From Enterovibrio norvegicus FF-33 (GTDB taxonomy: Bacteria > Pseudomonadota > Gammaproteobacteria > Enterobacterales > Vibrionaceae): a stretch of DNA of 34,217 nt. A program made the position numbers and the translations under genes. The stretch is taken from contig NZ_AJYD02000038.1 in assembly GCF_000286835.2 (NCBI RefSeq), positions 889,992-924,208 of the forward strand, in the 5' to 3' direction. Under the pieces are notes generated by a model. The model did not search any database. It had not been told where the DNA came from and worked only from the letters and a program-made list of their open reading frames with translations. Positions 8,418-15,193 of the stretch are shown here, piece after piece (within the stretch, counting starts at the first letter, position 1; each line of letters starts with the position of its first letter).

Positions 8418-8542
8418 TCGTAGCCGCGTTAAGTGGTGAACAACGCCAACCACCAAACCTAAACCATTGTACCTTAAACACTTAAACCAACGCATAATGA
8501 AAATGCCACGTGTTGCGAGTCCCTCTTGAACAGTTGTTAAGC
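8418..8542 (-). repeat. Integron attC-like site (Vibrio repeat type), 3' core damaged
   Basis: Read on the minus strand, the site starts with GCTTAAC (8536-8542), which fits the R'' core RYYYAAC and abuts the stop codon of the preceding gene. It continues with TTCAAGAGGGACTCGCAACA, CGTGGCATTTTC, ATGCGTTGGTTTAAGTGTTT and CACCACTTAACGCGGC. These blocks resemble the roughly 120-base attC repeats of Vibrio superintegrons as I recall them. The expected R' core after GCGGC (GTTAYGA-like) reads CTACGA, as if about two bases were lost, so the site is probably inactive. Confidence 0.72.
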
Positions 8543-9292
8543 CTATTTGCTTTCTACGAACTTTCTATATGGGTACTTTCGCTTAAACTCTGTATGCAAT
8601 TGCTTGTGAACATCAACGATATGCCCTTTAACTTTCGGCAATTGTAGGTATACCTCATTAGTAAACTCAACGAGCGAGGGTAAAAGAGAATTACCAACGA
8701 TTTCTTCTAATTCTTCTTGGCTAAAAGCCATACCTGGTGAAAAGTGATGCTGAACTTTCCTTTGGTAATCGTTTATATACAATTGGTTTCTACGCGCAAT
8801 TGTATGCGATAGTATCTTAAAGTCTCTTTGACAACGATCTAGTTCCGATAACAGCGCAGCATTAGGGGATGAAAGCAAACCTAGACATCTTTCAATGCTA
8901 ATAACATTACAGAGTGTGTCGTCAAATTTGATTGATTCAAGCTGTAGGGCTCTTTGTGTTTCATCAGTCCCCTGAAAATGTGCAATCCTATCTTCATACA
9001 TCGATATAAACATCGCTTGTCGATCCAGAATAAAAAGCGAATATTTAAAGTAGTTGACCTCTTGCTCTTCTTTGTCTTCCACTCTTGAGTAAACAACATG
9101 AAATAAAGTAAGTAATGCGGCAACAGCACCAGCTGATGCTAGAAAAACACCAATTGAATTTAGGACCGACACAAAGCTATGCGACTCAGCGTCTGCATAC
9201 ACTAAAGCTACTGCTGAAATGTAAAATCCGGCGAAGCAAAAACAAATGTGCAAGGAATAGCGACTTACTAACTTTTTCAAAATCATCCTCAT
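8543..9292 (-). CDS. Small membrane protein of unknown function, likely integron cassette gene
   Basis: Protein of 249 aa if started at MRMILKK (9292). An in-frame start at 9334 adds 14 residues but lies beyond a possible cassette boundary. Two membrane segments are near the N-terminus (about HICFCFAGFYISAVALVYA and NSIGVFLASAGAVAALLTLF). They are followed by a soluble, mostly helical region of about 180 residues with many charged residues. The stop codon touches an attC-like site. A GTTAAGC sequence (minus strand, 9302-9308), matching the R' core GTTRRRY, lies just upstream. That makes this gene the best candidate for an integron cassette. No named family recognised. The layout of two N-terminal helices plus a cytoplasmic domain is seen in some phage-defence membrane effectors, but nothing in the sequence proves this. 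Confidence 0.68.
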   Translation of the reverse strand: MRMILKKLVSRYSLHICFCFAGFYISAVALVYADAESHSFVSVLNSIGVFLASAGAVAALLTLFHVVYSRVEDKEEQEVNYFKYSLFILDRQAMFISMYEDRIAHFQGTDETQRALQLESIKFDDTLCNVISIERCLGLLSSPNAALLSELDRCQRDFKILSHTIARRNQLYINDYQRKVQHHFSPGMAFSQEELEEIVGNSLLPSLVEFTNEVYLQLPKVKGHIVDVHKQLHTEFKRKYPYRKFVESK

Positions 9293-9301
9293 GTAAAATA
9301 G

Positions 9302-9308
9302 GCTTAAC
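9302..9308 (-). other. Candidate integron R' core (GTTAAGC)
   Basis: GTTAAGC on the minus strand fits GTTRRRY and lies 9 bases before the preferred start of the membrane-protein gene, whose 3' end meets an attC-like site. It could mark the upstream edge of that cassette. A seven-base match alone is weak. Confidence 0.3.
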
Positions 9309-9310
9309 AG

Positions 9311-9329
9311 CTTATTAGCGGGCATCTTG
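9311..9329. repeat. Copy 1 of a 19-base repeat before an accessory gene
   Basis: CTTATTAGCGGGCATCTTG matches CTTATTAGCGAGCAACTTG at 10540-10558 at 17 of 19 positions. Both copies lie just upstream of a leftward accessory gene. A shorter related piece (GATTAGCGAGCTT) lies near 9670, past the end of the TIR-like gene. They may be remnants of a common recombination boundary. Confidence 0.5.
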
Positions 9330-9334
9330 CCCAT

Positions 9335-9694
9335 TTAGTACAAAACCGGGCCGCCCGATTAGTCCGCTTACAGTTGTCCAAACTTACTATATATCTTTAT
9401 AAAATCAGTAGATTAACTTTTTCGGCTGCGATCTGAATGGGAGAATTCGGGCATCCCGAACTAGAAACGTGCATATTTTTACTATATGCATTTCTCTGTC
9501 ATTTTATAAAGTGTTAAATCATTAGAAAAATGTAGCCTTAGAGAGATAAATCATGTGCTCAGATGTTCGAAGTATCAACTCACTCTGGGGCATGAACGAG
9601 CCAGAAAAAATAAGCCTAAGACAGCAGGTCATAAGTCAGTTTGAGTCGCTTCTAATCAGTTAACTTGTGATTAGCGAGCTTTAGAATAAACCAA
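9335..9694. other. AT-rich gap between two accessory genes
   Basis: About 360 bases between the membrane-protein gene and the TIR-like gene. It contains one possible small gene on the opposite strand (9553-9663), a shorter copy of the TTAGCG repeat near 9670 and no clear terminator. The composition is lower in GC than that of the PTS genes. Confidence 0.5.
9553..9663 (+). CDS. Possible small protein, 36 aa
   Basis: Starts at ATG 9553 with AGAGAGA six bases before it, and encodes a 36-residue peptide beginning MCSDVRSINSLWGMNEPEKI and ending in an amphipathic helix (RQQVISQFESLL). It is on the strand opposite to its neighbours, between the membrane-protein and TIR-like genes. The residue mix looks protein-like, but the frame is short enough to arise by chance. 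If real, it could be a small regulator or an antisense-encoded peptide. No family recognised. Confidence 0.35.
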   Translation: MCSDVRSINSLWGMNEPEKISLRQQVISQFESLLIS

Positions 9695-10528
9695 CTATTG
9701 AGGAACATCCCACGCCGCTTGGCGTTTCTTCGGTGTTGTAAGAGTTTCAATACGCTCTTGATTTGAAAGACAAACGTCAATTCCGTACTCCGTTAGCTTA
9801 TAACTAAAGTACTCATTACCGTTAAAGTCAGAAGTATTAATTTTTTCGAGCATGCCTGAACGAGTCAGCTTTATCACTGCCAAATTGATCTGCGCTGAAC
9901 TGAAATCATATTGGTTAAAACGGTTATACAAATCCCAACTAGCGCATCCTTCCACATCTAAGTTTGTGGACTCAAGCAACATAGCCAATGCGACCATATC
10001 AATATCAGTGAGCGCTGCTAGTTGAGCATTTACATCAATGCGCGGTTTTTCCTGTACAAAATCAAGTTCAAGCAGGCCCTGAACTTTGAATGCTCGCTTA
10101 ATTTGGGTTGTCGAGTAATTGAGAGAGGACACCAGATCCTCATCACTTCTGTTAGCATCAAAATCAGTTGGAGTAATTCCAAGTAGATCGCTTGGAAAAT
10201 GCAAATCAACACCACGTGGCTTTACAATAAAGCACCTATTCTTTCCTATTGCTCCAATAAACAAACCAAGTTCAAAAACCACGTTGTCTCTCACAACGTA
10301 CCTTTCTCTAGACCTCATGATCGTCAGGTCGTCTGGAGAAAAGATGAAAATTGAGAAGTCTACTGACTTAGCCTTTGACATTAAATCATCAAGAGCATTA
10401 CTGGAAAGGTTGAATGTTCCATTTCGCCATATCGTAACCTCTGCATCAAACTCTAAGTTCTCAGCAATTGCATCTGCAATCGACAAGCTTTCGACTGACG
10501 AACCTATAAATACTCTTGGTTTTCTCAT
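9695..10528 (-). CDS. TIR-like domain protein with C-terminal winged helix
   Basis: Protein of 277 aa with a TIR-like nucleotide-binding domain (residues about 4-125). VFIGSSVESLSIADAIAENL is the first strand and loop, WRNGTFNLSSNALDDL follows, then DFSIFIFSPDDL, and DNVVFELGLFIGAIG carries the expected catalytic Glu86. This is the predicted nucleotide-binding TIR-like family (PF10137 type), also found as NAD+-cleaving effectors in CBASS-type phage defence. Residues about 165-260 look like a winged helix-turn-helix (ALTDIDMVALAMLLE to YFSYKLTEYGIDVCLS), perhaps a sensor or DNA-binding part. A strong ribosome site (GGAG) precedes the ATG. No nucleotide cyclase gene is next to it, so the trigger is unknown. 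NADase activity is inferred from the family. Confidence 0.82.
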   Translation of the reverse strand: MRKPRVFIGSSVESLSIADAIAENLEFDAEVTIWRNGTFNLSSNALDDLMSKAKSVDFSIFIFSPDDLTIMRSRERYVVRDNVVFELGLFIGAIGKNRCFIVKPRGVDLHFPSDLLGITPTDFDANRSDEDLVSSLNYSTTQIKRAFKVQGLLELDFVQEKPRIDVNAQLAALTDIDMVALAMLLESTNLDVEGCASWDLYNRFNQYDFSSAQINLAVIKLTRSGMLEKINTSDFNGNEYFSYKLTEYGIDVCLSNQERIETLTTPKKRQAAWDVPQ

Positions 10529-10539
10529 TGTTTCTCCAA

Positions 10540-10558
10540 CTTATTAGCGAGCAACTTG
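10540..10558. repeat. Copy 2 of a 19-base repeat before an accessory gene
   Basis: CTTATTAGCGAGCAACTTG, 11 bases from the TIR-like gene start. It pairs with the copy at 9311-9329 (17 of 19 identical). Confidence 0.5.
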
Positions 10559-10565
10559 TAGTGGT

Positions 10566-10706
10566 CTAATGATCCCGTTCAGCCAAATCTACCGCCTTTC
10601 GTTTCTCGGCAAGCAACACGCCATCATTGTCTAAAACTTTTGGCGGAAATGTACCACAAAGTACATAGAATGATGCTTGATTTTGATCGCATGGAAATCT
10701 GATTGG
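10566..10706 (-). pseudogene. Startless 46-codon coding remnant
   Basis: An open frame of 46 codons with no start codon. It begins right after an in-frame stop and ends at TAG 10566. The translation includes PCDQNQASFYVLCGTFPPKV followed by LDNDGVLLAEKRKAVDLAER and ends in DH. Its balanced residue use looks like true protein sequence. It sits directly upstream of the 19-base repeat and the TIR-like gene. It is most likely the tail of a decayed gene or of a repeated element carried with the accessory block. I cannot name the family. Confidence 0.4.
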
Positions 10707-10864
10707 TTATTGATTAATCGCCCAGTAACCGCCAGCATTCACGGGTTGAATTCGTGAGGGCTAAAAGATTAGTTTAAATAATGGAGAGTTTGTGTTCTGA
10801 GCGATAAGTGAAGAACATTCGTAAATGGAAAAGGGACAAAACCGATTTAATTCTCATGAAAAAG

Positions 10865-10881
10865 CGGAGGATTCCCCTCCG
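10865..10881 (-). terminator. Terminator of the 10897-11316 gene
   Basis: Stem CGGAGG/CCTCCG (10865-10870, 10876-10881) followed on the minus strand by GCTTTTT. It lies 16 bases past the gene end and closes the right side of the accessory block. Confidence 0.75.
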
Positions 10882-10896
10882 TTTACGCCAAGTTTT

Positions 10897-11316
10897 CTAT
10901 TGTTCTGGCACTACGGCTGCCTGACTGCCCACCTTCACCACTTTTCCACGGTGTTGCTCGGTATAGCGTTGCGCCTCCGAAACGGAAGAGAACCACTGAA
11001 CCAAGTAACCAGCATCTAGCCGTTCGGTGCTATAGGGGAGAAGTGTACCTTTCGGAGCCGTTGAAACGATTTTCTTAAAGTCCGCCCAACAGCTCTGTCC
11101 ATTCTCGGCTGCCAACATATGAAGTAGATGCTTGCGTTGAATAGTGGCGGAGTGACGCTTGAGTTCTGGCAAGGTGATATTGGTGAATATTTTAGATTCA
11201 AGCAAACGCCTAAGCACGGGCAGAGATTGTGCCAGTGAATCAGATTGAGCGGCTTTTTGTAGAAACTTGGCTTCGCGAAGCCACAGTTGAAGATCGAGAT
11301 TGTTTTGATGACGCAT
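10897..11316 (-). CDS. Conserved hypothetical cytoplasmic protein, 139 aa
   Basis: Small soluble protein with a very strong ribosome site (AAGGAGGACGAT) before ATG 11316 and its own terminator, so it is clearly a real gene. The N-terminal half is helical. The block LPVLRRLLESKIF, then LPELKRHSATIQRKHLLHML, then AAENGQSCWADFKK resembles a recurring motif of short gammaproteobacterial proteins in which an (x)QRKHLL(x)MLA segment precedes a conserved Trp. The C-terminal half (APKGTLLPYSTERLDAGYLV to SEAQRYTEQHRGKVV) looks like a small alpha-beta unit. It lies downstream of the yijO-like gene, same direction, 286 bases away, and so is probably transcribed separately. Function unknown. Confidence 0.75.
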   Translation of the reverse strand: MRHQNNLDLQLWLREAKFLQKAAQSDSLAQSLPVLRRLLESKIFTNITLPELKRHSATIQRKHLLHMLAAENGQSCWADFKKIVSTAPKGTLLPYSTERLDAGYLVQWFSSVSEAQRYTEQHRGKVVKVGSQAAVVPEQ

Positions 11317-11602
11317 ATCGTCCTCCTTGTATACAACCTACTCGCTATGGGTTGTGGGATGATATGTGAGTGAAATGCTGATTAACTCGGGTTTATGCGT
11401 TGGTACGATTGCTTTGGCGAGGTAGGCTTCCAACTAACCTAAATGAAGAGTACTACTGCAACATTCATTTATCAACCGTCGTCAATGATTCGGTAATTGG
11501 TTTTAGCATCAATGCATTAGGAAACCACATTAGACTCCTCGCGTACAAAGCTAAATCTGGGAGGGGTAGCCATCTCTGACTTCTGACGGCTAACCTCGGG
11601 CC
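11317..11602. other. Gap upstream of the 139-aa gene
   Basis: 286 bases between the end of the AraC-family gene and the start of the 139-aa gene. It should hold the latter's promoter. No gene, clear terminator or repeat was found in it. Confidence 0.5.
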
Positions 11603-12430
11603 TCAAACCGCCCCCAATCGATACCCACTTGGCGTCTTACCTGTTTTATTCTTAAACACGCGGCAGAAATAGTTCGTGTCTTTGAATCCGCAACGATGAG
11701 CAATTTCTTCTAGTTTAAAGTTGTATTTTTTCAGCATGAATTTGGCACGGTCAAGGCGAACATAGGTCACGTAATCAGCGTATTTCACCGAGCCTTCTTG
11801 GTTAAACAAACGTGAAACATGGGCGGACGACACACCAAATCGGTTGGCGACGGAAACACGGGTAATGTCCTTGTGGAAGTTCTCTTGCACGTAAATACAC
11901 ATGCTGCGGTAAAGCTTTTCACTGCGGCTGATTTTGCTTTGAACGGGGTTGTCTAGCAATTCGAGACAATACAGAATCAGCGCATTGGCGAGGTGTTCTC
12001 CCATCACGTTCGAGCGGCTTTTATCACTCATGCAGTTGAGAGCGTCCAGCACATGCTCCAAGGCCATGGATGATGGCAGTGAAAGCGCGTGCTTTTGCAC
12101 GTCCACAAACCCTCCCTCCGTTGTGTACTGCACAAAACTGAACCCAACCTGATGCTTGCCAAACAGAACAGAAACCATTTTGCAGGGCTTATCCCACGTT
12201 GGCTTGCTCCACGCATTGGAAGGGATGTAAACCATTTCTCCTTGTTTCAGCGTTAGCTGGCTGCAGCCATCTTTGGCATCCACAATCAGGTCGTATTCTC
12301 CCTCAAGAATAATTTCAAGGCGGTTGAAATTGACTTGATATGCGCCTTCCGGTGGCGTGCTCTCGTTGCTGCAAATGGCGACAAGCTTTCCGTTAAAATG
12401 GGTGAGTGATTCAGTAATGTTGATGTGCAT
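11603..12430 (-). CDS. yijO: AraC-family regulator, YijO-like
   Basis: Protein of 275 aa. An N-terminal cupin-type sensing region (about 1-130) includes YQVNFNRLEIILEGEYDL and VSVLFGKHQVGFSFVQYT. A C-terminal double helix-turn-helix (about 170-270) includes SVANRFGVSSAHVSRLFNQE and LEEIAHRCGFKDTNYFCRVF and ends KTGKTPSGYR. The cupin phrases resemble E. coli YijO (YQVDFPRLEIVLEGE, VLFGKQQLGFS), which is encoded next to frwD. It lies downstream of the IIC-IIB pair, same strand, after a strong hairpin. It is the likely local activator of this PTS locus, responding to a sugar or sugar phosphate. The role is inferred from family and position. Confidence 0.85.
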   Translation of the reverse strand: MHINITESLTHFNGKLVAICSNESTPPEGAYQVNFNRLEIILEGEYDLIVDAKDGCSQLTLKQGEMVYIPSNAWSKPTWDKPCKMVSVLFGKHQVGFSFVQYTTEGGFVDVQKHALSLPSSMALEHVLDALNCMSDKSRSNVMGEHLANALILYCLELLDNPVQSKISRSEKLYRSMCIYVQENFHKDITRVSVANRFGVSSAHVSRLFNQEGSVKYADYVTYVRLDRAKFMLKKYNFKLEEIAHRCGFKDTNYFCRVFKNKTGKTPSGYRLGAV

Positions 12431-12521
12431 GGCGATTTATCTTTTATTGAATACGAATGCGTAAAGCGATGTAAGAAGGTAGGTAAATAAGTGGAGCTTT
12501 ACGGATGGTAAAAACGAAGAA

Positions 12522-12550
12522 AGCGGAGTGGGTTTGGCATCCACTCCGCT
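12522..12550 (-). terminator. Hairpin between PTS IIB and yijO
   Basis: Perfect 10-bp stem AGCGGAGTGG/CCACTCCGCT with a nine-base loop, followed on the minus strand by TTTCTTCGTTTTT. It lies immediately after the IIB stop. It probably ends or attenuates the IIC-IIB transcript before yijO. Confidence 0.75.
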
Positions 12551-12557
12551 GGAATGA

Positions 12558-12875
12558 TTAAGCTTGCGCTAACATGCTCTCTAACTTACTGATAATGTCA
12601 GGGGCTTGTTTTGCCGCTTGGGTAACGGTGACACGAACAATCTTCTTACCCGCAAAACGCTCTTCTCGTTTGATGGCGATGTCTTTGGTTAGGATAACCA
12701 CATCTGCCGATGCAACGTCTTCTGCGGAAAGTTCGTTTTCAACGCCAATGGCACCTTGAGTTTCAATTTTAACGTCCCAGCCTTTTGCGCGAGCCGCGGT
12801 TTCCAGTGCTTCTGCTGCCATGTAAGTATGAGCAACGCCAGATGGGCAAGAAGTTACGCCGATAAGTTTCATCAT
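12558..12875 (-). CDS. frwB: PTS fructose-type EIIB component, FrwB-like
   Basis: Phosphotransfer protein of 105 aa, starting at one of two adjacent ATG codons (12875 or 12872) with AGAGAGA before them. The phosphocysteine is Cys10 in VTSCPSGVAHTYMAAEAL, the canonical fructose-IIB P-loop. KIETQGAIGVENELS is the second signature. It lies 98 bases downstream of the IIC gene on the same strand and must be the partner that phosphorylates the sugar bound to IIC. Unlike the other IIB (4332-4628), it keeps the standard SCPSGVAHT loop. Its phosphate donor should be the EIIA domain of PtsA, encoded on the far side of the accessory block. Confidence 0.9.
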   Translation of the reverse strand: MMKLIGVTSCPSGVAHTYMAAEALETAARAKGWDVKIETQGAIGVENELSAEDVASADVVILTKDIAIKREERFAGKKIVRVTVTQAAKQAPDIISKLESMLAQA

Positions 12876-12976
12876 CAATCTCTCTTTTACACTTTTATTG
12901 TTATTCGTTCAGTGTGGAACGACAACGTTATTGGAGGTCGTCGCTCCGTTAATTCGTGGTTTTAGCTAAACATGTA

Positions 12977-14029
12977 TTAGTCGAAGGACAGTTCAAGTTC
13001 TTCAGTGTTTGCTTTTGTTTCTTCTTCACGGTCAGCGACGGGTTTTTTCAGTGCGTTCACAACGAGCGCTGTGGTTGCTGCACCTGCAATAACCGCGATG
13101 ACATACATCATGCGACCTTCAACAACCGGCAGAACAATCAGGCCACCCCAAGGTGCGTGGTTAAGCACACCTGCCATGAAGGCCACAACGTTACCGACGA
13201 TACCGCCTGCAACGATGGCTGGGATAACGCGTGCTGGGTCATTGGCTGCGAAAGGAATTGCACCTTCAGTGATACCGATACAACCCATGATTGCTGCTGC
13301 TTTACCGGCTTCTTTTTCTTCTGGAGAGTATTTCTTAGGAGCAAGGAAAGTTGCTAGTGCCATGCCGAGTGGTGGCACACAGATTGCCACACCAACGCCG
13401 CCCATCAACCAAGGTTGAGTGCCAACTTGAGTTTGTGCGAACAGGGTTGCGACTTTGTTGATTGGGCCGCCCATATCGAATGCTGTCATCCCACCTAGCA
13501 CTGCACCCAGAACCGCTTTAGATGCGCCAGCCATGGATTGCAGGCCTTCGTTCATGAATGCCATGAAGCCAGCGATAGGTTGACCGATTACCCAAACAAC
13601 CAGTGCTGATACGATGAACGTACCGCCGATTGGAATAATGAAGTAGGTTGAAAGCGCTTTAAGCTTGTTAGAAAGAGGAATACGCTTCAGTTGTAGAACA
13701 ACGTAACCTGCGATGAAACCGACGATGATTGCACCAAGGAACCCCGCTTGTACTTGGTTAGCAAGGTAAGCACCAATCATACCTGGAGCCAATGCTGGAC
13801 GGTCTGCGATTGAGTAAGCGATGTAACCGCCAAGAACAGGAACAAACAGGGTGAAACCTGCGATACCCATGTCCCAAATGCCTTCAAGGAACACACCTTC
13901 AGGTACAGCGCCTTTACCGCCAAGCATGACAGATAGAGCAAGTAGAACACCACCTGCAACAACGAATGGCAACATGTGGCTGGTGCCGGTGAGTAGATGA
14001 CGCTTTAACTCTGCTAAGTTAGTTTTCAT
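12977..14029 (-). CDS. frwC: PTS fructose-type EIIC membrane component, FrwC-like
   Basis: Integral membrane sugar channel of 350 aa, the usual EIIC length. It begins MKTNLAELKRHLLTGTSHML, which matches the start of fructose-type EIIC proteins, with about nine hydrophobic segments. Conserved blocks include GGKGAVPEGVFLEGIWDMG, FDMGGPINKVA and the substrate-loop motif GITEGAIPFAANDP. The tail from about residue 330 is acidic. It is the only IIC in the locus, so both IIB proteins and PtsA must converge on it. The substrate is not known: the family covers fructose, mannitol-like and other hexose derivatives, and E. coli Frw has no firmly established substrate. Confidence 0.9.
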   Translation of the reverse strand: MKTNLAELKRHLLTGTSHMLPFVVAGGVLLALSVMLGGKGAVPEGVFLEGIWDMGIAGFTLFVPVLGGYIAYSIADRPALAPGMIGAYLANQVQAGFLGAIIVGFIAGYVVLQLKRIPLSNKLKALSTYFIIPIGGTFIVSALVVWVIGQPIAGFMAFMNEGLQSMAGASKAVLGAVLGGMTAFDMGGPINKVATLFAQTQVGTQPWLMGGVGVAICVPPLGMALATFLAPKKYSPEEKEAGKAAAIMGCIGITEGAIPFAANDPARVIPAIVAGGIVGNVVAFMAGVLNHAPWGGLIVLPVVEGRMMYVIAVIAGAATTALVVNALKKPVADREEETKANTEELELSFD

Positions 14030-14154
14030 GGTTCAGACCTTTGTTTAATGTTTTTAGATTTGTAGGGAGATGGCCTGATTATGCGCTCGGTCTGGTGCTT
14101 AAGATATTGGACAAATAAGCCCTTTACTGGAGAAATGTTGCATGTTGAACTGAC

Positions 14155-14170
14155 TGAGAAGGCAATCACA
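14155..14170. promoter_or_regulatory. Candidate CRP site upstream of frwC
   Basis: TGAGA-AGGCAA-TCACA matches TGTGA-N6-TCACA at 9 of 10 positions, about 126 bases before the frwC start. The distance and match quality are similar to the site before frwD, so the two PTS units may share CRP control. Confidence 0.4.
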
Positions 14171-14206
14171 TATCCCTGATTTTAGTGATCTTATTAACAC
14201 TATTTG

Positions 14207-14218
14207 CCGTGTGATCAC
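14207..14218. repeat. 12-base sequence shared in inverted orientation with 7204-7215
   Basis: CCGTGTGATCAC here is the exact reverse complement of GTGATCACACGG at 7204-7215, after ptsA. The two lie about 7 kb apart and bracket the accessory block and the second PTS unit. It could be a shared binding site (it contains TGATCA) or chance. Confidence 0.35.
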
Positions 14219-14296
14219 GGTGATTCTTCTCTCTGTGACTGGAGGCTGGCGCGCTACGATCTACAATGAATGAACGACGCATCAAGGAAGAGTGAA

Positions 14297-14881
14297 ATGG
14301 CATTTGATTTAGCACGACTGATCAAGGAATGTGAATCGGCGTTTGGAAAGCCAGACCCGCAGAAATACATTGTGGACATACTCACAGAGAGCTTACGAGA
14401 CCCTGCTTCTGTCGCCGCAGTGCTTCAACCAGCTCGCCGTGCTGGCTATGAAACGTTGTATGTGTCGGATGCATTCACGATTCTTCATTTTGTTTGGGCA
14501 CCCAAAATGACCATGCCTGCGCATAACCACAACCTTTGGGCGGTGGTGGGGGTATATGAAGGAAGGGAAGATCATATTTTTTGGCGTCGGAACGACGAGC
14601 AAGCAGCATCAGAAATCTGCGCGGTAGGGGCGGCGACACTTGCGCCGGGTGAAGTACTTTCGATGGATATCAATGCAATTCATTCGGTGCTTAACCCAAC
14701 GGATTTATTTACGGGTGGCATTCATATCTACAGTGGCAACTTCTTTGAAACGCCGCGCAGTGGATGGGATCCGATGTCGTTGCAAGAAAGCCCATTAGAT
14801 GCGCAAAAGAACAATGCCATCTTTGAAGCTGAAAATGCCCTTCTTGATCTTCTGCCGGGGAGCCGCGCTTCTCGTTCCTAG
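14297..14881 (+). CDS. Cupin-type thiol dioxygenase-like protein (COG5553 type)
   Basis: Double-stranded beta-helix metalloprotein of 194 aa. The start at 14297 follows AAGGAAGAG; an ATG at 14270 lacks a ribosome site. The metal ligands can be seen: His76 and His78 in MPAHNHNLWAVVGVYEGRED, then His129 in MDINAIHSVLNP. This 3-His pattern is that of cysteine or 3-mercaptopropionate dioxygenases rather than the 2-His/1-Glu cupins. The phrase WAVVGVYEGREDHIFWRR fits the predicted metal-dependent COG5553 group. It is followed by its own terminator and then by a cystine-type ABC importer on the same strand, so it may oxidise an imported thiol compound. The exact substrate is not established. Confidence 0.78.
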   Translation: MAFDLARLIKECESAFGKPDPQKYIVDILTESLRDPASVAAVLQPARRAGYETLYVSDAFTILHFVWAPKMTMPAHNHNLWAVVGVYEGREDHIFWRRNDEQAASEICAVGAATLAPGEVLSMDINAIHSVLNPTDLFTGGIHIYSGNFFETPRSGWDPMSLQESPLDAQKNNAIFEAENALLDLLPGSRASRS

Positions 14882-14902
14882 TGATGGCTGTTAGACAACA
14901 TG

Positions 14903-14931
14903 AGCGGGTGCTAAACGGCATCCGCTTTTTT
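14903..14931 (+). terminator. Terminator after the thiol dioxygenase-like gene
   Basis: Nine-pair stem AGCGGGTGC/GCATCCGCT (one G-T pair, six-base loop) followed by a run of six T residues. It separates this gene from the ABC operon. Confidence 0.8.
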
Positions 14932-15193
14932 GTGCGTAACGCTCTGCATTTGTCGACGGAAGCAGCATTAACGGTTAAGTGGGGCGATTGTTTTTATTTC
15001 TCAGTCGTATTGGAGTGAATAAATATGGGTGAATTGGGCTCATCTTAGTCAAAAACACCGTTCGATTTTTATACTGCAAACTATAAGGCCAGTAAATGTC
15101 TTATTTACAGAGTATTAAATAGATCGTTTCGTTATTTATTACAAAATTTCACTTAGGTTACATTGGCGACATCAAAAAAATGGAGTAATAAAA
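14932..15193. other. Promoter region of the amino-acid ABC operon
   Basis: AT-rich stretch without a gene. It must contain the promoter of the downstream importer; TGGAGT nine bases before ATG 15194 is its ribosome site. No firm operator was identified. Confidence 0.5.

Noticed and set aside
7180-10890. Complete defence island such as CBASS or a restriction-modification system
   Set aside because: Only a TIR-like protein and two unknown genes are present; no nucleotide cyclase, nuclease, methylase or transposase motif was seen.
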